A stretch of DNA of 64,000 bases from Deltaproteobacteria bacterium (GTDB lineage: Bacteria > Desulfobacterota > Desulfobacteria > Desulfobacterales > ETH-SRB1): assembly GCA_030272815.1 (NCBI GenBank), contig JAJSZT010000009.1, forward strand, positions 21,855-85,854. The letters run 5' to 3'. The position numbers and the translations under genes are program-made. This document shows, one piece after another, positions 54,091-62,070 of this stretch (within the stretch, counting starts at the first letter, position 1; each line of letters begins with the position of its first letter). The notes under the pieces were generated by a model, which was given only the letters and a program-made list of their open reading frames with translations, was not told the DNA's origin and did not search any database.

Positions 54091-55293
54091 CTAATGGTCG
54101 CAGAGATTATTACCTGTCAGGAGAGTATTGTTTAAATAGCTGTTAATAAGCTCTTCAGGTTCAAGAGGCTGCGCTCCTGTAACCACTTTTATGTCTTGTT
54201 CATTAAAAAGAACCTGTGCTTTATTTCCCATTCCACCTGCTATTATTACATTAACACCTTGTTCGTGCAGCCACTTGGGAAGCACACCCGGTTCGTGAGG
54301 AGGTGGTACCAGGGTTTCTTTTTTCTTAATTATATTTTCTTCAACATCTATAAGCGCAAATTCCTTACAATGGCCAAAATGAGCAGTTAGTTTGCCATCA
54401 GCTAAAGGTATAGCAAATTTCATCGTATTAGATCTCCTGTTTTTTATATCTTGTTTTATTTCAGATGTTTTATCGGCAATACTTAAAAAGGCCTTGGTTA
54501 CCTGGGAATCTTTATGTTTTTCCTGAAATGAGGTCCCTGAGTCACCGCAAGCTACAACATCATGGTCAAAAGGAATCCTTCCCAGAAATTTTAATCCTGC
54601 TTCCTTTGCGGTTCTTTCTCCACCACCATATCCAAACAGTTCGAGTTTTTCGCCGCAATGAGGGCATGTAAAACCGCTCATGTTTTCGATAAGTCCTAAG
54701 ATTTTCATACCTACTGTTTTGCAGAAGCTGATAGATTTTCTTACGTCGGCAAGAGAAATCTCCTGAGGTGTTGTTACTATTATAGCCTTTGCATCCGGAA
54801 TAGTCTGTGCAACTGTCAGCGGCTCATCGCCGGTACCGGGAGGGGAGTCAATAATCAAATAGTCGAGTTCGCCCCATTCTACATCTCCGATGAACTGCCT
54901 GATTGTAGAATGTTTAATCGGGCCTCTCCATATTATTGCCTCATCCTTGTCTTGTGTAAGTGATTCAATTGAAACAGCCTTCAGGTTTTCAGAATATTTC
55001 ATTGGATTCAGCTTCTGATTCTTACTCAACTCCAGCATACCCTTAAATCCAAGCATTCTGGGAATATCGGGCCCATGTAAATCAACATCCATAAGTCCAA
55101 CTTTAAAACCCTTGTTTGCTAAAGCTATGGAAAGGTTTACTGAAACGCTGGTCTTGCCGACACCACCTTTCCCGCTCATGACGATTATTTTATTTTTTAT
55201 TTTGCTTAAAGAGCCTTTAACAGATGCATCTAGAGCATCTTGTGCGTTCTTTTGATCAGAAATACTGCAACCGGTGTTTTGACATTCACTCAT
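54091..55293 (-). CDS. Fused Mrp/NBP35 ATPase and NifX-like domain (MrpORP architecture)
   Basis: 400 residues. The N-terminal ~280 residues are a P-loop ATPase of the Mrp/NBP35 Fe-S carrier type: SGKGGVGKTSVSVNLS, MDVDLHGPDIPRML, DSPPGTGDEPL and CPHCGE. The last ~110 residues are a dinitrogenase Fe-Mo cofactor (NifX/ORP) domain: FAIPLADGKLTAHFGHCKEFALIDVE. I recall this fusion from Desulfovibrio as MrpORP, which carries both an Fe-S and a Mo-Cu-type cluster; the cluster here is inferred. It is the last gene of an operon with a stand-alone NifX-like protein and a DUF134 regulator. Confidence 0.9.
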   Translation of the reverse strand: MSECQNTGCSISDQKNAQDALDASVKGSLSKIKNKIIVMSGKGGVGKTSVSVNLSIALANKGFKVGLMDVDLHGPDIPRMLGFKGMLELSKNQKLNPMKYSENLKAVSIESLTQDKDEAIIWRGPIKHSTIRQFIGDVEWGELDYLIIDSPPGTGDEPLTVAQTIPDAKAIIVTTPQEISLADVRKSISFCKTVGMKILGLIENMSGFTCPHCGEKLELFGYGGGERTAKEAGLKFLGRIPFDHDVVACGDSGTSFQEKHKDSQVTKAFLSIADKTSEIKQDIKNRRSNTMKFAIPLADGKLTAHFGHCKEFALIDVEENIIKKKETLVPPPHEPGVLPKWLHEQGVNVIIAGGMGNKAQVLFNEQDIKVVTGAQPLEPEELINSYLNNTLLTGNNLCDH

Positions 55294-55317
55294 TATACAT
55301 ATCTCCTGTAAGTTTTT

Positions 55318-55680
55318 TTATACCCAGTGTCCTTCCACGTTAGGTCCATTTGTGGGCTCCAATTCGCCTTTTTTGTACATAGAAATTGCGTCGAGAACTC
55401 TTCCCTTCACATTAGTTATAATTTTTATGCCTGCGCGCTGTAATACATCAAACGCTTTAGGTCCGCAATTGCCTGTAAGCAGAACATCAACATTATTTCC
55501 AGCAATTGTCTGGCCGGCCTGTATGCCGGCTCCCTGGGGAAGGTTAAGGTGTTGTATATTTTCTACAACTTCATAATCCATGGTCTCAGGATTAACAATA
55601 ATAAAATAAGCTGCTCTTCCAAAGCGAGGATCAACATTAGATTCCAAATTTTTACCTGAAGATGTAACAGCAATTCTCAT
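55318..55680 (-). CDS. NifX/NifB-type (dinitrogenase Fe-Mo cofactor) domain protein
   Basis: 120 residues, one PF02579-type domain: MRIAVTSSGKNLESNVDPRFGRAAYF is the usual beginning (split here: RIAVTSSG...NVDPRFGRA), with VDVLLTGNCGPKAFDVLQRAGI in the middle. It may bind or carry a metal cluster for the Mrp fusion downstream (24 bases). Not evidence for nitrogen fixation by itself. Confidence 0.9.
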   Translation of the reverse strand: MRIAVTSSGKNLESNVDPRFGRAAYFIIVNPETMDYEVVENIQHLNLPQGAGIQAGQTIAGNNVDVLLTGNCGPKAFDVLQRAGIKIITNVKGRVLDAISMYKKGELEPTNGPNVEGHWV

Positions 55681-55689
55681 AATTTCAAA

Positions 55690-56121
55690 TTACCTCCCTA
55701 TGATTGTTTTATTTCTAATTCTGTAAAAATTTTTATCATTGCAGGCAGGACAGTTTTGGGGCCTTCCCGTACCAAGGGGTTCTTCCCACCTGTTATCACA
55801 ATTAATGCATATAAATATTCTCTTGTCGCCGATTAAGCTGTAATTTCCGCCTTCTATTTTAATAGCCTTACCGTTAATAAGTGCATCCGCAACAGCCTTT
55901 CGTGCACGCTGGACAATTCTGCCAAATGTTGCTCTGGATACTCCCATACGCTTGCCTGCTTCTTCATGTGACATCCCAAGAAGATCCGCAAGCCTTATTG
56001 ATTCACGTTCGTCAACAGTTAGATGGACTTCTGACAAACCTATCATTGGTATGCCTCTTGGCTTGAAATAGCTGACGTCCGGCTTGAATGCAACAATACG
56101 ATTTTTTTGGGGTCTTACCAT
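55690..56121 (-). CDS. DUF134-family regulator with zinc ribbon
   Basis: 143 residues. The helix-turn-helix segment VDERESIRLADLLGMSHEEAGKRMGVSRATFGRIVQRARKAVADALI (quoted in parts: ESIRLADLLGMSHEEAG, GVSRATFGRIVQRAR) is the DUF134 core. The C-terminus has two CxxC pairs (CINC, CPAC), probably a zinc ribbon. The first gene of the Mrp/ORP operon. A perfect palindrome lies over its promoter start region, so it may control its own operon. Confidence 0.9.
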   Translation of the reverse strand: MVRPQKNRIVAFKPDVSYFKPRGIPMIGLSEVHLTVDERESIRLADLLGMSHEEAGKRMGVSRATFGRIVQRARKAVADALINGKAIKIEGGNYSLIGDKRIFICINCDNRWEEPLGTGRPQNCPACNDKNFYRIRNKTIIGR

Positions 56122-56134
56122 AAAGGTTCCGTTA

Positions 56135-56148
56135 TGAGTATATACTCA
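56135..56148. promoter_or_regulatory. Candidate operator, 14-bp palindrome
   Basis: TGAGTATATACTCA is a perfect palindrome, 2 bases downstream of the -10 box and 13 bases upstream of the DUF134 start codon. A protein bound here would block transcription start. The likely ligand is the DUF134 protein itself; this is inferred. Confidence 0.65.
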
Positions 56149-56150
56149 AA

Positions 56151-56179
56151 AAATTAAGTATTATTATTTATATTGTCAA
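56151..56179 (-). promoter_or_regulatory. Sigma-70-type promoter of the Mrp/ORP operon
   Basis: A perfect -35 box TTGACA (56174-56179) and a -10-like TAATTT (56151-56156), separated by 17 bases, drive the DUF134 gene. Transcription would start inside or beside the palindromic operator. Confidence 0.65.
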
Positions 56180-56237
56180 GAAATTCTATCCCGAATTTTC
56201 AATAAACAACGATTAAGAAATAAAATGTTTATGATAA

Positions 56238-56415
56238 GAGAATATTGAACGGCAGAGTAAGAGCGTTTTTTGAACATCGAACGTTGAACATCGAATGATG
56301 AAAACGCTTTACTCCGCCAGTTTATAAATTGGCAGAATACCTTATTCAAAATTCGACGTTGGATGTTGGATGTTCGATGTTCACAGCCTTTTAGTTTGAC
56401 GGCTACCTCCTTGAT
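56238..56415. repeat. Dispersed palindromic repeat, copy 2
   Basis: About 178 bases, nearly the same as 31320-31503 and in the same orientation. Same two interlocking inverted pairs and the CCAGTTTATAAATTGG palindrome. No gene. The rest of 56180-56529 shows nothing I can call. Confidence 0.75.
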
Positions 56416-56529
56416 ATTGGATTGTAAGTGGCAGGTGATTTTTATTTATATTAAAACAGTGTCTTGATATCTATCAATATATATTTTATAAAATATTACA
56501 TCATATTACTATCATAAATTAGCAAAATC

Positions 56530-56787
56530 GTAACACTTTAGCGCTTTTAAATATTATTTTTGGACAGGATTTACAAGATATCCAGGATTTAAATTATCGA
56601 AACTTTTCCTGTTAATCCAAATCTAAATCCTTATACCTTGATACACACCTTCTTCATGTTGTTTTGATTATATTTTATGATTTACTGGATAGCTACAATG
56701 AGAGTTGGCTTTGTTTGCGCACTTTAAATAAAATCTTGTTTATCCTGTTATCCTGTCAGATTCTTTTTCAAAAGGCTAAATTGTTAC
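56530..56787. mobile_element. MITE family 3, copy 2 (perfect 8-bp target duplication)
   Basis: 258 bp, ends GTAACACTTTAGCGC and GGCTAAATTGTTAC, flanked by a perfect GCAAAATC duplication (56522-56529 and 56788-56795). The outer ~60 bases on both sides match 17909-18070 in inverted orientation; the centre differs. It ends 39 bases before the pyrD start codon and so forms its upstream region. Confidence 0.88.
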
Positions 56788-56826
56788 GCAAAATCAAAAT
56801 TATACTTAACAATCAAGGATGTTATT

Positions 56827-57747
56827 ATGAAAAAAAATCCTGATCTTGAAGTCAGCATTGGTGCGATAAAGCTTAAGAACCCTGTAATGACGGCATCCGG
56901 CACGTTTGGCTATGCGAGTGAATTTAAGGAACTTGTTGATTTGAATCGTCTTGGAGCAATTATTGTAAAAGGTTTATCAATTGAAGCTTCAAAGGGCAAC
57001 AAACCTCCAAGGATTGTTGAAACGCCTTGTGGTATGCTGAATGCAATTGGCCTTGAAAACGTCGGCCTTGAAGTCTTTTTGCAGGAAAAGCTTCCTTTCT
57101 TAAAAACACTTGCAACACCTGCCCTTGTAAATATTTATGGGAAGGATATTGTCGAATATGCGGAGCTTGCATCACGAATAGATGATATTGATGGAATATC
57201 AGGCATTGAGGTCAATATTTCATGCCCTAATATAAAAGCAGGGGGCATGGCCTTTGGCGTTGATCCTGAAGCAGCGTTTAATGTTGTCAAAGCTGTTAGA
57301 AAAAGTACCGCAAAAACTCTTATGGTTAAACTATCGCCTAATGTGACCGATATTACAGAGATCGCAAGAAGTGTGGAAGAGGCGGGCGCTGACGCCGTAT
57401 CATTGATAAATACTATAACGGGTATGAGCATAGACATTGAAACCCGTCGTCCAAAGCTTGCTAATATTACTGGAGGCCTTTCCGGACCTGCGATCAGGCC
57501 GGTAGCTCTTCGTATGGTCTGGCAGGTTGTTCAGAAAGTAAAAATTCCGGTAATTGGTGTAGGTGGAATTATGACATCAGACGATGCTCTTGAGTTTTTG
57601 ATAGCCGGCGCTGTGGCTGTTCAGGTCGGTACAGCTAATTTTATTAACCCAAATGCCACCACAGATATAATTGAAGGGATTGAAGAATTTCTTATCAAAA
57701 ATAATATTCAAAAGGTTACTGATATTATCGGAACGCTTGATGTTTAA
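56827..57747 (+). CDS. pyrD: Dihydroorotate dehydrogenase, class 1B catalytic subunit
   Basis: 306 residues. KNPVMTASGTFGYASEF, IVKGLSIEASKGNKPPR, VNISCPNIKAGG (with the class 1B catalytic Cys), NTITGM and GVGGIMTSDDALEFLIAGA are all typical. It oxidises dihydroorotate to orotate in pyrimidine synthesis and normally pairs with the PyrK electron-transfer subunit, whose gene is not in the window. AAGGA precedes the ATG. A hairpin follows downstream. Confidence 0.95.
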   Translation: MKKNPDLEVSIGAIKLKNPVMTASGTFGYASEFKELVDLNRLGAIIVKGLSIEASKGNKPPRIVETPCGMLNAIGLENVGLEVFLQEKLPFLKTLATPALVNIYGKDIVEYAELASRIDDIDGISGIEVNISCPNIKAGGMAFGVDPEAAFNVVKAVRKSTAKTLMVKLSPNVTDITEIARSVEEAGADAVSLINTITGMSIDIETRRPKLANITGGLSGPAIRPVALRMVWQVVQKVKIPVIGVGGIMTSDDALEFLIAGAVAVQVGTANFINPNATTDIIEGIEEFLIKNNIQKVTDIIGTLDV

Positions 57748-57780
57748 GGTGGATAGGCTGAAGACTGAAGACTGAAGGTA

Positions 57781-57814
57781 GAAGGCTGAAGGCTGTCAGG
57801 GAGCTTCAGCCTTC
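57781..57814 (+). terminator. Hairpin downstream of pyrD
   Basis: An 11-bp perfect stem (GAAGGCTGAAG/CTTCAGCCTTC) with a 12-base loop, 34 bases after the pyrD stop. There is no T run, so it is a weak intrinsic terminator at best. It is part of a run of GCTGAAG/ACTGAAG short repeats (57757-57796). Confidence 0.45.
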
Positions 57815-58193
57815 GGATTGTAGACTAAGTGGCTACAGGCACTACATTTGACCCTAAAAGTCATATGTGCTGTATTATCAATAGGTTATTTTACTAATCT
57901 TTCCTTGTCATAATCTGAAAATATATCTTATAAAATCCAAAAAAAGTCTTGCAAAAAATCCAGATTAGTGAAATTTAATTTCTAATTATCTATGGTTATG
58001 GATAGTTCTTTCCTTTACAATCTCTTATTCCTGAGTTTTTACTGGTTTAAACCTGCCCGCTATTTCACTTGCCATAACCAGGTAGACAAATATGCTAATG
58101 TTACAAAAGCTTCAAATTCAAGATGTGCGAATTTTGTGTCATGAGGCGTAGTTAAGTCCCTAACGCACGCCGAAATGACGATGAAATGAAGCG
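57815..58193. other. Intergenic region before the BTAD gene
   Basis: No supported gene. A minus-strand frame ending at 58060 (FAHLEFEAFVTLAYLSTWLW) has no start with a ribosome-binding site and looks like a repeat or gene fragment. It abuts the truncated start of the BTAD gene at about 58195. Confidence 0.4.
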
Positions 58194-58232
58194 TAGCGCC
58201 AAAAGTTCTCCCAAAAACCGGGTGTTCGTATA

Positions 58233-59513
58233 ATGGACTGTAAGTTGTCAAGCCAAGCCATCTACAGCGCATTGAAAGCGGACGACTGTAAAGTGGCTGA
58301 AAAGTTACTGGAGAGGATGGACTCGTCTTTTGGTCCACGCAGGCTGTTGGAGCTGTCCGAATATTATTTTCTGAAAACCCGACTGGCCATTCTCAGGGGC
58401 GATCCCAGAACGGCATCTATCCATGCAGAGGCGTCATTGAACTCGCTCATTGAGGTGGGATCTTCTTTTTTCCTGGGTTTGCGTTACTTGTCAAAGGCAC
58501 ATGTTGCGCATGAACTCGGAAGACATCGACACGCGCAAGAGTACTGTGCACATGCTTTGAGTATTGCACGCAAGACCCAAAACACCCTCCTTACAATTTC
58601 TGTTTTTCTGGCAGAAGCCTTCTTTGCCCTGGATCAAGGGAAAGAATCATCTGGTTTGCAATCGCTGCACAAGGCCTTGGCCATCGGGAACAGCCAGGGA
58701 TCTTTGAACACATTCCCGAACAACCCACCGCTTCACTTAGAAAAATGGCCCTGGGCGCTAAAAATATACACATTAGGACGCTTTGTCGTGCTGAAAAACG
58801 GACAACCGATCCGATTCTCCAGAAAGGCTCAACAAAAGCCTCTGTCAATGCTCAAGGCTTTAATTGCGTTCGGAGGCAGAGAGGTAAGAAAAGACCAGAT
58901 GGCCGATGCACTTTGGCCTGAAGCGGACGGCGACATGGTTGAACAATCTTTCGCAACCACCTTGCACCGCCTTCGCAAGGTGATCGGCTATCGCAATGCT
59001 ATCGAACTTCAGCATGAACGCGTAACCCTGGATCAACGACACACCTGGGTCGATGTCTGGGCTTTTGAGCGTATTTTCGGGCAAGCCGATGCCGCCTGGA
59101 AAAAAGAACCGACGGGACTGGAAGCGATGGAAGCAGTTGTATTAACCCGAAAGGCCATCCACATGTACCAGGGACCTTTTTTGGCAGGAGAAAGCAGCAA
59201 CCCGTGGACAATTTCCCTTCGCGAACGTTGTCGGAGCAAGTTCCTGCGTGGTGTGAGCACATTGGGCCGATACTGGGAAAAGGCGGGACAACTGGAAAAG
59301 GCTGTGCAATACTACCAGCGCGGCCTTGAAGCAGACGACCTTGCCGAGGAGCTCTATCAGCGTCTCATAACCTGCTATCACCGGCTCGGCCGCCGAGCTG
59401 AGGCGCTATCGGTGTACGAACGCTGCAAGAGGGTCCTTTCCGCATCGCTCGGAATTGAACCTTCCTCTGAGACAAAAGCGATACGCAAGTCCATTCTTTT
59501 CAAAAAATCATAA
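58233..59513 (+). CDS. BTAD/SARP-like regulator, probably truncated
   Basis: 426 residues. The first ~150 are TPR-like helices. An OmpR-type winged helix follows (IYTLGRFVVLKNGQPIRFSRKAQQKPLSMLKALIAFGG, given here in part as LGRFVVLKNGQPIRF; RKDQMADALWPEADGD), then a bacterial transcriptional activator (BTAD) domain (YYQRGLEADDLAEELYQRLI, YERCKRVL). In family members this is the C-terminal half of proteins of ~1000 residues with an AAA/NB-ARC ATPase in front. The frame here is open only from 58197, and the ATG at 58233 has no ribosome-binding site, so the front half appears lost and the gene may not be expressed. Higher G+C than its surroundings. Confidence 0.75.
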   Translation: MDCKLSSQAIYSALKADDCKVAEKLLERMDSSFGPRRLLELSEYYFLKTRLAILRGDPRTASIHAEASLNSLIEVGSSFFLGLRYLSKAHVAHELGRHRHAQEYCAHALSIARKTQNTLLTISVFLAEAFFALDQGKESSGLQSLHKALAIGNSQGSLNTFPNNPPLHLEKWPWALKIYTLGRFVVLKNGQPIRFSRKAQQKPLSMLKALIAFGGREVRKDQMADALWPEADGDMVEQSFATTLHRLRKVIGYRNAIELQHERVTLDQRHTWVDVWAFERIFGQADAAWKKEPTGLEAMEAVVLTRKAIHMYQGPFLAGESSNPWTISLRERCRSKFLRGVSTLGRYWEKAGQLEKAVQYYQRGLEADDLAEELYQRLITCYHRLGRRAEALSVYERCKRVLSASLGIEPSSETKAIRKSILFKKS

Positions 59514-59756
59514 ATTTTTCATTTTTTTCCGAATCTGTAAGCTATCTGTAAGGTCTGGTGTGTTAAATTATAATTCAACTACGTGGAGGAATTGACGTGC
59601 GCAGCCAGAAACAGTAACTACGTGCCCGATTCTCCTTTTCATCTACAGGGGATTTTGCCTCGAGGAACGCAGGAGGTTAGGAAGAGATTAACATAATCAA
59701 CAACGTTCTTCCTGATGGGTTGCCCATCATAACTTACTATTTTAGAAGGATAAAAC

Positions 59757-59891
59757 ATGAAAAGGCCAGCTATTCTGTTTTTTGCTCTGTCGATAAGTTA
59801 TACTGTGAACGGTCAAAATCTGAGCTTTTTTATTATGTTTTTTTCACCACGAAGCTCACGAAGAACACAAAGAAATTATAAAAAGCATTAA
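59757..59891 (+). pseudogene. Signal-peptide ORF cut by a repeat
   Basis: A strong ribosome-binding site (AGAAGG, 8 bases before ATG) opens a frame with a secretion signal (MKRPAILFFALSISYTVNG). After about 18 codons the sequence enters the repeat at 59808-59945 and soon reaches a stop. The original gene cannot be recognised. Apart from this frame and the repeat, 59514-60052 contains no gene. Confidence 0.5.
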
Positions 59892-59945
59892 TTCTAATCT
59901 TCGTGTCCTTCGTGGTTTAATTTTTCCTTATAATTCTGACCGTTT
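59808..59945. repeat. CACGAAG/CTTCGTG palindromic element
   Basis: A 138-bp element with outer ends AACGGTCAAAAT and ATTCTGACCGTT, and inner arms CACCACGAAGCTCACGAAG and CTTCGTGTCCTTCGTGGT. This kind of repeat is widespread in environmental bacterial genomes. Single copy in the window, without a clear target duplication. Confidence 0.6.
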
Positions 59946-60052
59946 CAAAAAGCGTAGTTTATAGCCGTGCAAAGTATATAATAAATAGGCTGAAGTTTAC
60001 TTAGTCTTTTAACGGCTCTAGTATGAGTAATTTTATTCAAAGGAGGTAGATT

Positions 60053-61846
60053 ATGAAAAAAGTAATTGTTGAGTTAAGAGTGTCTCCCGGATTTGATATG
60101 CAGGCAACGATGAAAATGGATTTAGCTAAGTTAGAAGGATTCACAATTGATCAAGATTACGAGTCTGTCCCTGTCAGTCCGACCGAGGATTTGGCCGCAA
60201 GCCTTGCAAAAGCTAAGGAGGAGGTTGTTTTGATCCGCGGCGAGGTGGAAGAGGATAAAGAGGAAGAGCTTAAAAAGGCGCCAAATGTGATTAATGTATG
60301 GACCGATGCTCGTATTGAGGCATTCGATGAAGAAAATCCCGGGGGCATAGAAGTCGAGTCTCTTCAAGAAGGATATGAAGAAAGTGGAATTGACCTCGAA
60401 GCACTAGAAACGGAAGAAATACAAGAAATAGCTGAGGAGCTGCTTCCCCCATTTGACCTCGAATTGGCAACTCCATGTCCACCAACAGATTGCAAACCAT
60501 CAGCAGCTAAAGGAACAATCTCAGATGTAGCAAAGTATTTGCGCTGCGACCGGCTCTGGGCGAAGGGAATAAGAGGACGAGGAATTGTCATCGGCATCTG
60601 TGACAGTGGTGTCAATAAGTCAAAGGTACCCGCTTTTATCGGTGGCTGGTCGCCTACGACAAGTTATACACCTGGAACTGCCCCTTCTACCAGCCATGGC
60701 ACAATGACAGCTTTTGATGCGGCCGGCATGTGTCCAGAGGCCAAGTTATACGATATCGCTATTCTGCAAAGCCAGGGAGGGATATCAGGTCTGCTTTCTG
60801 ATGCAATAAAGGCCTATCAATGGGCACTCAACCAGTATAAGAAAAACAAGACACCGCAGATATTATCTAACAGCTGGGGTATGTTTCAGAAAGCATGGGC
60901 ACCAGACTACGCCTGCAATTCAAACCATCCGTTTACTCGGAAGGTGGTTGAAGTGATCAATAAAGGTATCATTGTCACCTTTGCAGCCGGCAACTGTGGT
61001 TCGCAGTGTCCAAGCTGGAAGTGTAGCTCGGATACCGGTCCTGGCAGATCTATCTGGGGTGCAAATGGTCACCCAAAGGTGATCACTGTCGGTGCAGCAA
61101 ACATAAAGGAGGAATGGATAGGCTATACCAGCCAGGGTCCAGCTTGTCTTGACCCTAGAAAGCCGGATTTCTGTGCACCGAGCCATTTTAAGGGTGCACG
61201 AAGCTCCGACACCGGTACATCAGCCGCCTGTCCAGTCTGTGCTGGAGTGATTGGACTATTGAAATCCCATGATCCAAGTCTGACGCAGGACAAGGTAAAA
61301 GAGGCTCTTCAGAAAACGGCCAAGAACCTGTGTGCTTTTGGCTGGGATCGGAATTCTGGGTATGGAATGATCCAAGGAAAAGCAGCTTTTGACTTCCTGT
61401 TTGGTACACATATTCCAATCGCGCACGCAATGTGGACACATGGCACCAGCATTCATGAGGAATTTCCAGGTCGATTGAAATTAACCAGGAGGTTAGGTGG
61501 GTATGCTCTGTTTGAAGGAAAGCCTGGCACAAGAAACTGGTTTCACTTCGCTATACCCACTCCAGTGATAGTAGACGCCAGGCGGCTGCGGCTGGATTCT
61601 GTTATGTTGATGTTCCTTGCCCATCCTGACGTTTGGGTCACCAACGTCCATATCTATGACGGCGCCTGGAAGATTGAGAGCTACGATGGCTTAGCTATGA
61701 CAGGGACGCATTGGTTTGAGCGCTTCGATGTATTAAATAAATATGTTCGCTGGGGCATAGGGATTTCCATAGGGGTTAAATTTGGCACGAAGAACTCACG
61801 TCATTATATAAGGTTTGTCACAGCAGGGGCAGACTTTGTCAAATAA
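60053..61846 (+). CDS. Subtilase (S8) with intact catalytic residues and a C-terminal partner domain
   Basis: 597 residues with a very strong ribosome-binding site (AAGGAGGT). N-terminal ~110 residues resemble an I9-type propeptide (VVLIRGEVEED, APNVINVWTDARIEAF). The catalytic domain (~165-450) keeps Asp184 (ICDSGVN), His215 (TSHGTMTAFDAA), oxyanion Asn314 (FAAGNCG) and Ser390 (GTSAACP). The ~140-residue C-terminal domain (MWTHGTSIHEEFPGRL ... GKPGTRNWFHFAIPTPVIV ... FERFDVLNKYVRWGIGISIGV) also occurs as a separate protein family, which I remember as DUF6623 (not checked). No signal peptide is visible, so it may act in the cytoplasm or be exported in another way. Tandem with an inactive copy. 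Confidence 0.88.
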   Translation: MKKVIVELRVSPGFDMQATMKMDLAKLEGFTIDQDYESVPVSPTEDLAASLAKAKEEVVLIRGEVEEDKEEELKKAPNVINVWTDARIEAFDEENPGGIEVESLQEGYEESGIDLEALETEEIQEIAEELLPPFDLELATPCPPTDCKPSAAKGTISDVAKYLRCDRLWAKGIRGRGIVIGICDSGVNKSKVPAFIGGWSPTTSYTPGTAPSTSHGTMTAFDAAGMCPEAKLYDIAILQSQGGISGLLSDAIKAYQWALNQYKKNKTPQILSNSWGMFQKAWAPDYACNSNHPFTRKVVEVINKGIIVTFAAGNCGSQCPSWKCSSDTGPGRSIWGANGHPKVITVGAANIKEEWIGYTSQGPACLDPRKPDFCAPSHFKGARSSDTGTSAACPVCAGVIGLLKSHDPSLTQDKVKEALQKTAKNLCAFGWDRNSGYGMIQGKAAFDFLFGTHIPIAHAMWTHGTSIHEEFPGRLKLTRRLGGYALFEGKPGTRNWFHFAIPTPVIVDARRLRLDSVMLMFLAHPDVWVTNVHIYDGAWKIESYDGLAMTGTHWFERFDVLNKYVRWGIGISIGVKFGTKNSRHYIRFVTAGADFVK

Positions 61847-61906
61847 GCCGGTGATATAATACAAGAAGCTTCAAAATCATCGCTATTTTTTCAGGAATTG
61901 TGGCCT

Positions 61907-61932
61907 TGGCGGCTGTTAAAAAACAGCCGCCA
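61907..61932 (+). terminator. Hairpin between the two subtilase genes
   Basis: An 11-bp perfect GC-rich stem (TGGCGGCTGTT/AACAGCCGCCA) with an AAAA loop, 60 bases after the first subtilase stop, followed by GGGTATGTTTT. The T run is delayed by seven bases, so termination may be partial. It separates expression of the active and inactive genes. Confidence 0.6.
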
Positions 61933-62070
61933 GGGTATGTTTTAAAATATACAATAGCTCTTTTCCCAGTGTACCTGTGACTCCTGTGTTGGCCATAAAT
62001 CCGATTAAGCCCATGCTCTCCATAATTCGTATCAGGAGCTTTGTAATAATCGCAAGAAATGGAGTAAATC

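Noticed and set aside
55318..55680. Nitrogen fixation gene based on the NifX-like domain
   Set aside because: This domain is shared by ORP-type proteins, and no nif structural or assembly gene is nearby.
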